64,000 nt of DNA from Treponema sp. (GTDB lineage: Bacteria > Spirochaetota > Spirochaetia > Treponematales > Treponemataceae): NCBI GenBank assembly GCA_017525605.1, contig JAFXSM010000011.1, positions 90,869-154,868 of the forward strand, in the 5' to 3' direction. A program made the position numbers and the translations under genes. Positions within the stretch are counted from its first letter, which is position 1; the number at the start of each line of letters is the position of its first letter. The notes beneath the pieces are model-generated. The model saw only the letters and a list, made by a program, of their open reading frames with translations, ran no database searches and was not told the origin of the DNA. Positions 8,416 through 15,593 of the stretch are shown here, in pieces.

Positions 8416-9834
8416 ATGAAAGCTCAGCTGTCAAAAAAAGATGAAAAATTCAGGGAATTCGCGCTGAACGGCAACATGATGAAAGTGATTCTCTATGTCT
8501 GCGTTCCGCTCGCGCTTTATCAGAGTCTCACGCAGATTTTCAAGGTTTTCGACACGATGATGGCTTCGCACATAAGCGCGACGGCAGTTTCATCGGTAGC
8601 GTACATAAGCCAAATTCAGATAATGCTCTCGGCTCTCGGAAGCGGACTTGCGGTGGGCGCGAGCATCAAGGTGAGCGAAGCATACGGCGCAGGCGACTAC
8701 GAGCTTGTGCGGCGTCGCGTCTCCACGATGGTCTCCCTCTGCGCGATTCTTGGCGGCGGAGTTCTTCTTTTTCTGCTTCCGTTCGCAACATCGTTCCTCG
8801 AATTCATGAAAACGCCGGAAGAATTCATCTCAATCGGAAGCACATATTTTCGGATTGAGCTTATCGCGCTCGTCATAACATTCTTCAACAACATCTACAT
8901 CGCAATCGAACGAGCACGCGGAAATTCAAAGCGAATCCTCTGGATGAACATGGGAATCGTCGCGACAAAATTGAGCCTCACCGCAATTTTCGTCTACGTT
9001 TTCCGCATGGGCGTGACGTCAATCGCAATCGCGACGCTCGTCTCGCAGGTGACGGTGCTTTTCACCGCGCTAGTGAACATGTCGAAGAAAGACAATCTCT
9101 TCAGTTTTTCGGCGAAGGCAGTCTCGTTCAGACAGGAAATCGTCCTTCCGATGATGCGTCTTTCAGTTCCGGTCATAATCGAAAAAGCCGCGTTCGCAAT
9201 GGGAAAAGTAATCGTCAACTCGATGTGCACAGTGTACGGGCCGCAGACAGTCGGTGCGCTCGGAATCTCGAACAACATCGGCGGAATAACGACGATGCCG
9301 CAGTCTGGCTTTCAGGAAGGCGGAAGCGCGGTCATAAGCCAGAACAGGGGCGCGAAAAAATTCGACCGAACTATGAGCGCGTTCAAATGCGAGCTTGTGT
9401 GCAACCTCATAATCGGCGCGGTGCTGATGATGGTATCTCTCGTCTGCTTGGAACAGATTTCGCATTTCTTTGCAGGAAGCGACGCGCCTTTCCAGGAAAT
9501 GATAAAGGGAATCTACAAATACGAGGCATGGGGCGCAATCCCGCTCGGACTCAACGCTTCGGTTTTGTCGCTGATGTACGGGTTCGGAAAGACGAAAGTG
9601 ACACTCTTCATGAACTTCTGCAGAATCTTCGTGTTCAGGGTTCCGGTTCTCCTTCTCCTCCAAAAATTCAGCGAGTACGGCAGCGAAAGCGCGGGAATCG
9701 TGATGGGCGTGAGCAACCTTCTGAGCGGCGTCCTTGCGCTGTTTCTCGGAATCGCGACGATAATCCAAGTTCGAAAGGAAATTTCCGCGAACAAAGAACG
9801 CGATGAAATCCGTTGCGAAAGCAAGATTTCGTAG
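8416..9834 (+). CDS. MATE-family multidrug/small-molecule efflux transporter
   Basis: A 472-residue, 12-helix inner-membrane antiporter of the MatE family (NorM/DinF-like), exporting cationic drugs or metabolites with Na+ or H+. Two homologous halves of six helices are visible; the first MatE motif region is FDTMMASHISATAVSSVAYISQIQIML...GLAVGASIKVSEAYGAGDYE and the second half has TVGALGISNNIGGITTMPQSGFQEGGSAVISQNRGAKK. ATG 8416 follows a GTGAGG ribosome site. The divergent AraC gene is the likely regulator. The substrate cannot be inferred. Confidence 0.93.
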   Translation: MKAQLSKKDEKFREFALNGNMMKVILYVCVPLALYQSLTQIFKVFDTMMASHISATAVSSVAYISQIQIMLSALGSGLAVGASIKVSEAYGAGDYELVRRRVSTMVSLCAILGGGVLLFLLPFATSFLEFMKTPEEFISIGSTYFRIELIALVITFFNNIYIAIERARGNSKRILWMNMGIVATKLSLTAIFVYVFRMGVTSIAIATLVSQVTVLFTALVNMSKKDNLFSFSAKAVSFRQEIVLPMMRLSVPVIIEKAAFAMGKVIVNSMCTVYGPQTVGALGISNNIGGITTMPQSGFQEGGSAVISQNRGAKKFDRTMSAFKCELVCNLIIGAVLMMVSLVCLEQISHFFAGSDAPFQEMIKGIYKYEAWGAIPLGLNASVLSLMYGFGKTKVTLFMNFCRIFVFRVPVLLLLQKFSEYGSESAGIVMGVSNLLSGVLALFLGIATIIQVRKEISANKERDEIRCESKIS

Positions 9835-10056
9835 AGGGAATCGCTAAAACATATCGGAATCCACGCCCCTGTTTCTTTGGATGAGCTGCTTTATGTTGTC
9901 CAATTCAAGATTTACACCTGCGAATTTATGATTCATCTCGTTCATAATCGTTGAGAGCAGAACCGTGCACATCTTTTTCATTTCCTGAACGCCGTCGTTC
10001 GTTCCCCCGAACAAATCCCCGGGCGAGACTTCAAGCACGGAAGAAATCCGCGCGAT

Positions 10057-10250
10057 CGGAATTATCCCCTCACGCACTTATAGCGTGAGGACATTCTGAC
10101 CGTCGCCAGTCAAATTTTCTGCTTCGTCGGATGCTCCGATTTGCAACGCAAGCGTTGCTAAATCTTCAACACCCTCCACAGACATAAGTTCGGACACTCC
10201 TTGCCCTACTTGTTTTATTGCATTTTCTTTTAGATTTATGGCCGCATTGA
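10057..10250 (-). ncRNA. Predicted omega RNA of the TnpB element (right-end guide RNA)
   Basis: TnpB elements are known to make an omega RNA from the 3' end of tnpB through the right end, with the guide taken from flanking DNA. Here the tnpB stop (10078) is followed directly by the terminal hairpin 10068-10090 and the inverted repeat. The guide would then start in the host XRE gene with GCGGATTTCTTCCGTG. The 5' limit of the RNA is not visible in sequence; 10250 is nominal. Confidence 0.4.
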
Positions 10251-11436
10251 CATCACGAATGTGAAATGTGCCGCATTCAGGACACGTCCATTCACGGACT
10301 TTCAAATCTTTCGTAATCAGATTTTTGAACCCGCAACAATGGCAAATTTGTGAACTTGCGAAAAATCTGTCTGCCTTTACAACCTGGCAGTCGTTTTCGT
10401 TCAAAGAACTTTTCCAGAGCAACTTATTCACGAAATTTCCCCAACTTGCATCACCATAATTTTTGGCATTGCGTGAAAATTTCATCATGCCACGCAAATT
10501 CAAGTCTTCGATTCCGACAACCTGATAAGTTGAAACCAATCGTTTTGTTTCTTTCTCAATCCAGTCGTTTCTGCATTCTGCAATGTGATGCTCGAATTTT
10601 GCGACTTTTACACGAGCCTTTTCACGATTGGCAGAACCGATTTGCTTACGCATTAAGTTTCGTTGCAACTTTGTGAGTTTTTTGAGATTTGCTTGTTTTT
10701 GGGCAACATAGCCAAAATCTTTTCCAGATGAACCATCTGAATCTATGTAAAAATCTGCTGGTGAAAAATCCAGTCCGATGGCTTGGTTTTCGCCACCGTC
10801 ATAGGATTTCTGTTTGTGACAGTATTCTCTTTCAAAAAGCAATACCGCATAATACTCACCCGCAGGATTTTTTCGTATCGTAACTGATTTCAAATCTGCT
10901 CCGTCACGCAGAAAGAAATCGAGTTTCCCTTTTTTGTTTCCAGAATGACGGAACTTTACTTCGCCTAATTTTGGAACTTTGATTTTGCGTTCCTTCCAGT
11001 TCAACGCTACGTTCATACATTCACGATAAGAAAAATCGTGAGATTTCTTTGACTTGAACTTAGGCTTTCCAACAGCAGAGCCATTTCGTGTGCCTTTCAC
11101 GGATGCAAAGAAATTCTTGTATGCTTGTTCTGCGAACATCGTGGCAGAGCATAGTGCCTGACTTGAAACTTCCCCCAAATACGGAAATTTCTGTTTCATT
11201 TCTTTTTCGCTTGAGAAATGAGCTGTTTTCCAAAGTGCTTTCTGTTTTGCCTTGTCGGTTTCGGGTTTAATTACAGTTTCATAGAATTGATTTCTTTCAA
11301 AAAGACGATTGTTATAGATTTGACGGCAACAGCCAAAAGTCTTGTTGATTAGGATTTCTTGAGATTGAGATGGGTAAATTCGCAATTTTAATGCTCTGTG
11401 CTGAGTTTCAGCAGAGCCTACTAACTTATTAGACAT
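10078..11436 (-). CDS. tnpB: TnpB RNA-guided nuclease (transposon-encoded, Cas12f-like ancestor)
   Basis: A 452-residue TnpB. It has the N-terminal OrfB helix-turn-helix type region (KLRIYPSQSQEILINKTFGC), a RuvC-like catalytic core with motif I GLDFSPADFYIDSDG, motif II VGIEDLNLRG and motif III HIRDVNAAINL, and a four-cysteine zinc ribbon CHCCGF...CPEC between II and III. All three acidic residues are present, so it should be active as an RNA-guided DNA nuclease supporting element retention. I choose ATG 11436 over the TTG at 11442 because AGGAAG lies 8 nt before the ATG. There is no partner transposase inside the element, so mobility would need one in trans. Confidence 0.92.
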   Translation of the reverse strand: MSNKLVGSAETQHRALKLRIYPSQSQEILINKTFGCCRQIYNNRLFERNQFYETVIKPETDKAKQKALWKTAHFSSEKEMKQKFPYLGEVSSQALCSATMFAEQAYKNFFASVKGTRNGSAVGKPKFKSKKSHDFSYRECMNVALNWKERKIKVPKLGEVKFRHSGNKKGKLDFFLRDGADLKSVTIRKNPAGEYYAVLLFEREYCHKQKSYDGGENQAIGLDFSPADFYIDSDGSSGKDFGYVAQKQANLKKLTKLQRNLMRKQIGSANREKARVKVAKFEHHIAECRNDWIEKETKRLVSTYQVVGIEDLNLRGMMKFSRNAKNYGDASWGNFVNKLLWKSSLNENDCQVVKADRFFASSQICHCCGFKNLITKDLKVREWTCPECGTFHIRDVNAAINLKENAIKQVGQGVSELMSVEGVEDLATLALQIGASDEAENLTGDGQNVLTL

Positions 11437-11453
11437 AATCAAAGCTTCCTTTT

Positions 11454-11618
11454 TTATTTTAGTTTATTTCCGAACCAGTCAATTTCACCATCGTCTATTC
11501 GTTTGCGTGCTTTACATGCTTCTCTATAAACTTCCCTGAAAGTCTTATCATAATAAGACATCATTATAATTTTCTTATTCTCTTGTAATTCTATAAACGT
11601 CATCGCACATGATAACAT
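11454..11618 (-). CDS. Small 54-residue ORF inside the TnpB element
   Basis: A hand-translated ORF running from ATG 11618 to TAA 11454, ending 17 bp before the tnpB ATG. It is basic and helical, containing YYDKTFREVYREACKARKR and ending DDGEIDWFGNKLK. There is no recognised domain. It sits where a tnpA or accessory gene would be, so it may be an accessory protein of the element, a decayed gene, or chance. An alternative internal start is MMSYYDKTF. The ribosome site is unclear. Confidence 0.4.
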   Translation of the reverse strand: MLSCAMTFIELQENKKIIMMSYYDKTFREVYREACKARKRIDDGEIDWFGNKLK

Positions 11619-11825
11619 AGTGCCTTTTTCTGATTCGTCAAAAGATTTTTAAGTGTTTGAGGGGATAATTCCGCGCGCGATTAATGAAGCGGAGGCGAAC
11701 TGGGTTCCTGTTTCGATAATCGAAAGATGCTTCTGCGAAATCCCCATTAATCTTGATTTTTCGCTTTTTTGTGGTATCGTTTTACCTAAAAGAAAGATTT
11801 TATTCCTATTTTAAAGGAGACGAAC

Positions 11826-12479
11826 TTGAAAAAGACACTTACAGGAATTTTTGCATTGTTTATGCTCATTTTTGGAAATTCAATTTTCGCTTTGGAAAAA
11901 TCGGTCGGAATCGATTTGGGCGAGAAAATCGAATTGCAGGACGGAACTCTCTACAACGCGCATTCTTTTAGCGTGAATTTTGACGTGGCGTGGGAAAACT
12001 TCGGGATAAAGCCGTTTTTCGCATTTTCTTTTTCAAAAAGTCAACACAGCAACATGCCGAACGAAGTTGTGAATTACAACTATCAGGTGGACAGCTATGC
12101 GGAAATCTTTGGAGTGAAGCCTTATTTCATTTTCAGAAAAGCGGAAAAATCTTCCAGCTATTTGGGACTTCTGTTCTCGCTGAATTTTTGCCAGACATCA
12201 AGAAAAACATTCAAGGTTCTCATAGAAGGCACTGACAGAAAATCGAATTACGTAAGCGGCGAACTGGGATTTTTCGTCGGAAACAAATGGAATGTGAACG
12301 AGCATATCACAATATTTGCGGAATGCGATTTCGCTTCCCGGCTCTTTGCAAAAACAACGACGTATGAGCTTGGAGGAGAATCCGTAGATGATTACCACTC
12401 AGCAATGCTTGGTGGCGGCGGAACAAATTCGTGGATGCTGTTCATAACGCCAAGACTTGGTGCTTCATGGAAACTGTAG
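11826..12479 (+). CDS. Exported outer-membrane-barrel-like protein
   Basis: A 217-residue protein with a clear Sec signal peptide (residues 1-22, cleavage after NSIFA). The mature part alternates polar and aromatic residues in strands (FGIKPFFAFSFSKSQ, LGLLFSLNFCQTS, YVSGELGFFVGNKW, ITIFAECDFASRLF) and ends ITPRLGASWKL, typical of a small outer-membrane beta-barrel. The start is TTG, with AAGGAG 8 nt upstream. It is not assigned to a named family. Its 3' end is followed almost at once by the next exported protein, so they are probably cotranscribed. Confidence 0.7.
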   Translation: MKKTLTGIFALFMLIFGNSIFALEKSVGIDLGEKIELQDGTLYNAHSFSVNFDVAWENFGIKPFFAFSFSKSQHSNMPNEVVNYNYQVDSYAEIFGVKPYFIFRKAEKSSSYLGLLFSLNFCQTSRKTFKVLIEGTDRKSNYVSGELGFFVGNKWNVNEHITIFAECDFASRLFAKTTTYELGGESVDDYHSAMLGGGGTNSWMLFITPRLGASWKL

Positions 12480-13602
12480 GAAAATCATCGATGAAAGAAT
12501 TTTCATTGCACTATTCTTCATATTCATTTCCACCTGCGCGTTTGCGGAGATGCGGTACATCGAAATCGAATCCTTGTCCAATGCGGCTGTAGTCAAGTTG
12601 AAGAAACTTGAGGATTTGGAATTCCTCATCGGCAAGAACAACGTTTCTGTTGCGTTCTTCCAAAGTTCTTCCGGCGATTTGCTCATCAACGCGGACGGAA
12701 CGTATTTTTCGTTTTGGCTCAACGGATATTGGACGATTGACGACTACAAAAAAGGCACGGCGGCAGGATTCAAGAACGGCTCGGATTTTTCGGATGCGGA
12801 ATTCCACTGCATAGAATCTTCCGAGCTTTACTATTTTTTCAAAAGCAACAGTTTCAACTCGGTCGAAGACTGCACGGACGCGAGGAAAAACGGATTTCCA
12901 GATTCACAAAAGTATTACGCCGCAAAAGAAAATGGATTTTCAAAATACGCGGACTACGATGAATATCTGAAATACACGAATCTCGGCTACAAAACGAAGG
13001 ACGACTGGAAAAAAGCCGAGAAAAAAGGATTTTCAAGAGCGGCAGAATTTTACGATGCGCAAACGAAAGGATTTTCCACAAACGCGGATTACCAGAAAGC
13101 AAGGTCGTACAATCTGCAGGACAAATCCTCATTCGAAAAATTCTGCGAAATAGAGGACAGCATCGAGCGGATTGTTTCTTCAAAGGCTGTGGACAAACGT
13201 CAGGCATTCATCTTTCATTTTCTCGCACGGCTTCCGAAAGGCGAATCTGCGATTTCAGTGCTGCCGACATCTTTAAGGAATCTCTACGACACTACTCCAA
13301 CAGACGTGAAAAACGCGCTTTCCATGTACGTCAACGCCACAAATAATTCCAACACAAGGAACAGATATAACGATTACAACAGCCGAGATTCATACAGAAA
13401 TCTTGAATATCTTTTCAACACCGATAGCCTCAAGCAGTTTTTCGCATCCGTTGACTCGTCGGAACTCGGCACATATTCAAGCCAGACGGAAATCTTCAAG
13501 CGAAACGGCAGCAAGCCGAACTTCCCTGCGGCAAAGAAAGCGGAGAATGGGACGAATGAGGCGAAGAGCGAGAAAAAACAGGCGCAGATTGATGCGAAGT
13601 GA
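12457..13602 (+). CDS. Exported protein with 14-residue GF repeats; start region apparently frameshifted
   Basis: An open frame of 381 codons. A hydrophobic signal segment (RIFIALFFIFISTCAFA) precedes a mature domain that then carries about six 14-residue repeats of the form xxxxxYxxAxxxGF (about residues 134-228: PDSQKYYAAKENGF, KTKDDWKKAEKKGF, SRAAEFYDAQTKGF, STNADYQKARSYNL). A helical domain and a charged Lys/Glu tail follow. The obvious ATG (12491), with TAGGA at the right distance, is one base out of frame: ATGAAAGAATT would read MKRIF if it were ATGAAAAGAATT. As written, only TTG 12457 or GTG 12460 inside the upstream gene could start the frame. No function is recognised. Confidence 0.6.
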   Translation: MVLHGNCRKIIDERIFIALFFIFISTCAFAEMRYIEIESLSNAAVVKLKKLEDLEFLIGKNNVSVAFFQSSSGDLLINADGTYFSFWLNGYWTIDDYKKGTAAGFKNGSDFSDAEFHCIESSELYYFFKSNSFNSVEDCTDARKNGFPDSQKYYAAKENGFSKYADYDEYLKYTNLGYKTKDDWKKAEKKGFSRAAEFYDAQTKGFSTNADYQKARSYNLQDKSSFEKFCEIEDSIERIVSSKAVDKRQAFIFHFLARLPKGESAISVLPTSLRNLYDTTPTDVKNALSMYVNATNNSNTRNRYNDYNSRDSYRNLEYLFNTDSLKQFFASVDSSELGTYSSQTEIFKRNGSKPNFPAAKKAENGTNEAKSEKKQAQIDAK

Positions 13603-13611
13603 GGTAGCAAA

Positions 13612-13680
13612 ATGAAAAAATCAATTATTCCTATCATTACTATTCTTCTCGCAACATCGATTTTTTTCGTATGCGCATAA
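13612..13680 (+). pseudogene. Truncated exported-protein ORF (signal peptide only)
   Basis: ATG 13612 with GAGGT upstream opens a 22-codon ORF reading MKKSIIPIITILLATSIFFV, then CA-stop. It is a complete signal-peptide or lipoprotein leader that ends within the direct repeat bordering the DUF4143 gene. It looks like the 5' stump of a gene whose remainder was displaced or lost. Confidence 0.5.
13661..13677 (+). repeat. 17-bp direct repeat, left copy, flanking DUF4143 cassette
   Basis: TTTTTTTCGTATGCGCA occurs here and again at 15152-15168, immediately before and after the ATPase gene. Confidence 0.7.
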
Positions 13681-13783
13681 TCAAAGATTTATCAAATATT
13701 TGCCTTGCGCATAATCAAAAACCGCTTTATTTTATGCGTATAATCAAAGAATAGTGCATATTAGAGTATGCGCATAATCAAAG
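13670..13783 (+). repeat. Four copies of a TATGCGCATAATCAAAG-type element upstream of ATPase
   Basis: Copies start at about 13671, 13705, 13734 and 13768 (spacings 34, 29 and 34 bp). The core TATGCGCATA is a perfect palindrome; copies 2 and 3 have one core change each. The last copy ends 6 bp before the ATPase ATG (13790). Regular spacing near three helical turns suggests protein-binding sites, perhaps autoregulatory. Confidence 0.7.
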
Positions 13784-13789
13784 GCATAT

Positions 13790-15148
13790 ATGATATTAAG
13801 ACGAAAAATATACGATAAATTGCTCGCATGGAAGAAAGAATGCAAAGGCTCAAAAGCGTTGCTCATTGAGGGGGCAAGGCGTATCGGAAAATCAACAGTT
13901 TGCGAAGAATTCGCGAAGAACGAATATCAAAGTTATATAATCATCGATTTCGCAAAAAAAGATGCGACTGTGGAAAAATATTTTACCGAACACTTGAATG
14001 ACCTCGATACATTTTTCATGCTGATTTCCGCTTATTACAAAAAGGAACTTGTGAAAAGAGATTCTCTGATTATTTTTGATGAAATACAGATGTTTCCACA
14101 AGCAAGAGCAGCATTGAAATACCTCGTTGCCGACGGGAGGTATGATTATATAGAAACAGGGTCTTTAATTTCCGTAAAAGAGAATGTTCAGAATATTGTG
14201 CTTCCCTCGGAAGAGCGCAGCATCAGCATGTATCCGCTGGATTTTGAAGAGTTTGCCTGGGCATTTGGCGAGAAACTGCTGATAGACTATATAAAGTCAT
14301 GTTTCAGCAAACGTGAGCCACTTGAAAATGGAATGCACAACAAGGCAATGCTTTTGTTCAGGCAATATATGCTTGTTGGCGGAATGCCGAAACCCGTTGT
14401 TCTTTTTGTTGAGTCAGGGAAAAATTTTTCTATAGTGGATGCTGAAAAACGAGACATTCTTAAACTCTACCGGAATGACATTATGAAGATAAAATCGCAA
14501 TACCGGAGCAAGGTTCTCACAATTTTCGATCAGATTCCTGGTCTGCTGTCTCAGCATGAAAAACGAGTCGTTTTTAAGAATATTCAGGAAGGCTCTTTTG
14601 CAGAACAGTACGAAGATACTTTCTTTTGGCTTTCTGATTCAATGATTTCCAATGAATGTTTTTTGTGCAGCGATCCAAATGTCGGGCTGTCAATCAATGA
14701 AGTCCGCTCGTACATAAAATGCTATCTTGGAGACACGGGCTTGCTTGTGAGCCATGCCTTTGACGAAACCGAACTTTTGGAAGCCGATGTTTATAATCAG
14801 ATTTTGAATAATAAGCTGTCGCTCAACGAAGGAATGCTATTCGAGAATGCAATCGCGCAGATGCTAACGGCAAACGGGCACAAGCTGTATTTTTACACGC
14901 ACTATTCAGAAGAAAAACATCGTAATGACATTGAAATCGACTTTCTCGTTTCGAACAACAGTAAACTGAAATACAAAGTGTTCCCCATCGAAGTGAAATC
15001 CGGCAAAAACTATACGGCAACGTCATTGCTCAGATTCAAGGAAAAATACAAACAGCGCACAGGCGAATGTTATATCATTCATCCGAAAAACCTGAGCATG
15101 AAAGACGATATTTTGTGCATACCGCCATACATGGCAATCTGCCTGTGA
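13790..15148 (+). CDS. AAA ATPase with DUF4143 (AAA_14 family)
   Basis: A 452-residue protein. P-loop: ALLIEGARRIGKSTVCEEFA (Walker A GARRIGKST, about 28-36). Walker B: DSLIIFDEIQMFPQ. A sensor-like YIETGS follows. The C-terminal DUF4143 domain (about 195-400) includes IKCYLGDTGLL, and the family's PD-(D/E)XK-like end is DIEIDFLVSN...FPIEVKSGKN. Proteins of this class are widespread and mobile in gut bacteria; their role is not established. Base composition and codon choice look more AT-rich than neighbouring core genes. It is bounded by 17-bp direct repeats and preceded by palindromic repeats, suggesting acquisition as a cassette. Confidence 0.85.
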   Translation: MILRRKIYDKLLAWKKECKGSKALLIEGARRIGKSTVCEEFAKNEYQSYIIIDFAKKDATVEKYFTEHLNDLDTFFMLISAYYKKELVKRDSLIIFDEIQMFPQARAALKYLVADGRYDYIETGSLISVKENVQNIVLPSEERSISMYPLDFEEFAWAFGEKLLIDYIKSCFSKREPLENGMHNKAMLLFRQYMLVGGMPKPVVLFVESGKNFSIVDAEKRDILKLYRNDIMKIKSQYRSKVLTIFDQIPGLLSQHEKRVVFKNIQEGSFAEQYEDTFFWLSDSMISNECFLCSDPNVGLSINEVRSYIKCYLGDTGLLVSHAFDETELLEADVYNQILNNKLSLNEGMLFENAIAQMLTANGHKLYFYTHYSEEKHRNDIEIDFLVSNNSKLKYKVFPIEVKSGKNYTATSLLRFKEKYKQRTGECYIIHPKNLSMKDDILCIPPYMAICL

Positions 15149-15151
15149 TGT

Positions 15152-15168
15152 TTTTTTTCGTATGCGCA
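15152..15168 (+). repeat. 17-bp direct repeat, right copy, flanking DUF4143 cassette
   Basis: A second copy of TTTTTTTCGTATGCGCA (see 13661-13677), lying 3 bp after the ATPase stop. Confidence 0.7.
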
Positions 15169-15344
15169 ATTACCAATCACAAATCCACAATCGCCTTTTC
15201 TCCCCACCACGGAAAGGTACGCACCCTCGCGCGTGCCGTGACCGGTTGCTTCCATGTGCAATTGCAAATCCCCAATGCACAATCGCCTTTTCTCCCCAAC
15301 TCCGTGTAGGTACGCGTTTGCGCGTGCCGTCTCGGTTGCCTCCA
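15161..15344 (+). repeat. Two imperfect tandem repeats of about 92 bp, noncoding
   Basis: Unit 1 (15161-15252) and unit 2 (15253-15344) share the blocks GCAATT, CACAATCGCCTTTTCTCCCC, GGTACGC and GCGTGCCGT followed by CGGTTGC-TCCA. The stretch 15149-15593 has no credible gene; it contains these repeats, a minus-strand terminator and a short REP-like repeat. Confidence 0.75.
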
Positions 15345-15479
15345 CAGCGAAATGCTTAGAACACACCTCGCATCCAGCAACCGATTGCCACACGGATTCG
15401 AAATTGCTAACGCAATTTCACTTCGAACATTTCTCCGTCCGCCACGCTCCATCAGCTATACCTCAAAAGAAAATTGACA

Positions 15480-15525
15480 AAAACAAAAAAAAGCAGATCG
15501 CATATTCATTCATGCGGTCTGCTTT
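15480..15525 (-). terminator. Terminator of the nitroreductase/Dxs-like operon
   Basis: Stem AAGCAGATCGCAT / ATGCGGTCTGCTT (15491-15503 with 15512-15524) with one mismatch. On the minus strand it is followed by a T-rich run (15481-15490), 69 bp past the nitroreductase stop. Confidence 0.75.
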
Positions 15526-15528
15526 CTG

Positions 15529-15574
15529 GCTTCGACTGCGCTCAGCCACCACGACAACGCTCAGCCACCACGAC
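15529..15574 (+). repeat. REP-like short repeat with GCTCAGCCACCACGAC duplicated
   Basis: CTTCGACTGCGCTCAGCCACC is followed by a tandem second CGCTCAGCCACCACGAC. The CTTCGACT...CGCTCAGC core recurs in inverted form at 26895-26953, suggesting a dispersed repeat family. Confidence 0.5.
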
Positions 15575-15593
15575 TAGGTTCAGGTCTCACGGA

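Larger units (their letters stand above)
10057..11676 (-). mobile_element. TnpB-only insertion element (IS200/IS605- or IS607-type) with 15-bp terminal inverted repeats
   Basis: Both edges carry the same 15-bp sequence in opposite orientation: GGAATTATCCCCTCA at 10058-10072 and its complement at 11658-11672. The flanking XRE gene can be rejoined exactly at a CGCG-rich site, so the element boundary is ambiguous by a few bases (about 10053-10057 and 11673-11679). A hairpin CCTCACGC/GCGTGAGG (10068-10090) sits at the right end relative to tnpB. No tnpA tyrosine or serine transposase is present. The element contains tnpB and a 54-residue ORF. The estimated size is about 1.6 kb. Confidence 0.8.
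9844..11747 (-). pseudogene. XRE-family helix-turn-helix regulator, split by a TnpB insertion element
   Basis: The 3' half (9844 to about 10056) reads ARISSVLEVSPGDLFGGTND... and ends in VDSDMF-stop. The 5' half lies at about 11677-11747 and reads MGISQKHLSIIETGTQFAS then ASLIAR. Joined, they give the classic XRE pattern GISQKHLSIIETG...SLIARISSVLEVSPGDLF, with the break inside the last helices. The host frame across the join is TTA ATC GCG CGG ATT TCT. No plausible N-terminal half of the HTH exists upstream: the frame there hits a stop near 11815, so the 5' end was probably also damaged. The GTG-initiated 77-residue frame at 9844-10077 is this remnant, not an independent gene. Confidence 0.8.

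Noticed and set aside
9844..10077. Independent 77-residue gene
   Set aside because: It starts inside the element's inverted repeat and is the 3' half of the split XRE regulator.
13670..13783. CRISPR array from the four TATGCGCATAATCAAAG copies
   Set aside because: Repeats are only 16-17 bp with 13-18 bp gaps, and no cas gene is near; regulatory sites fit better.
15067..15577. Small ORFs over the tandem repeats
   Set aside because: They overlap repeats and the ATPase 3' end, have odd composition and no ribosome site.
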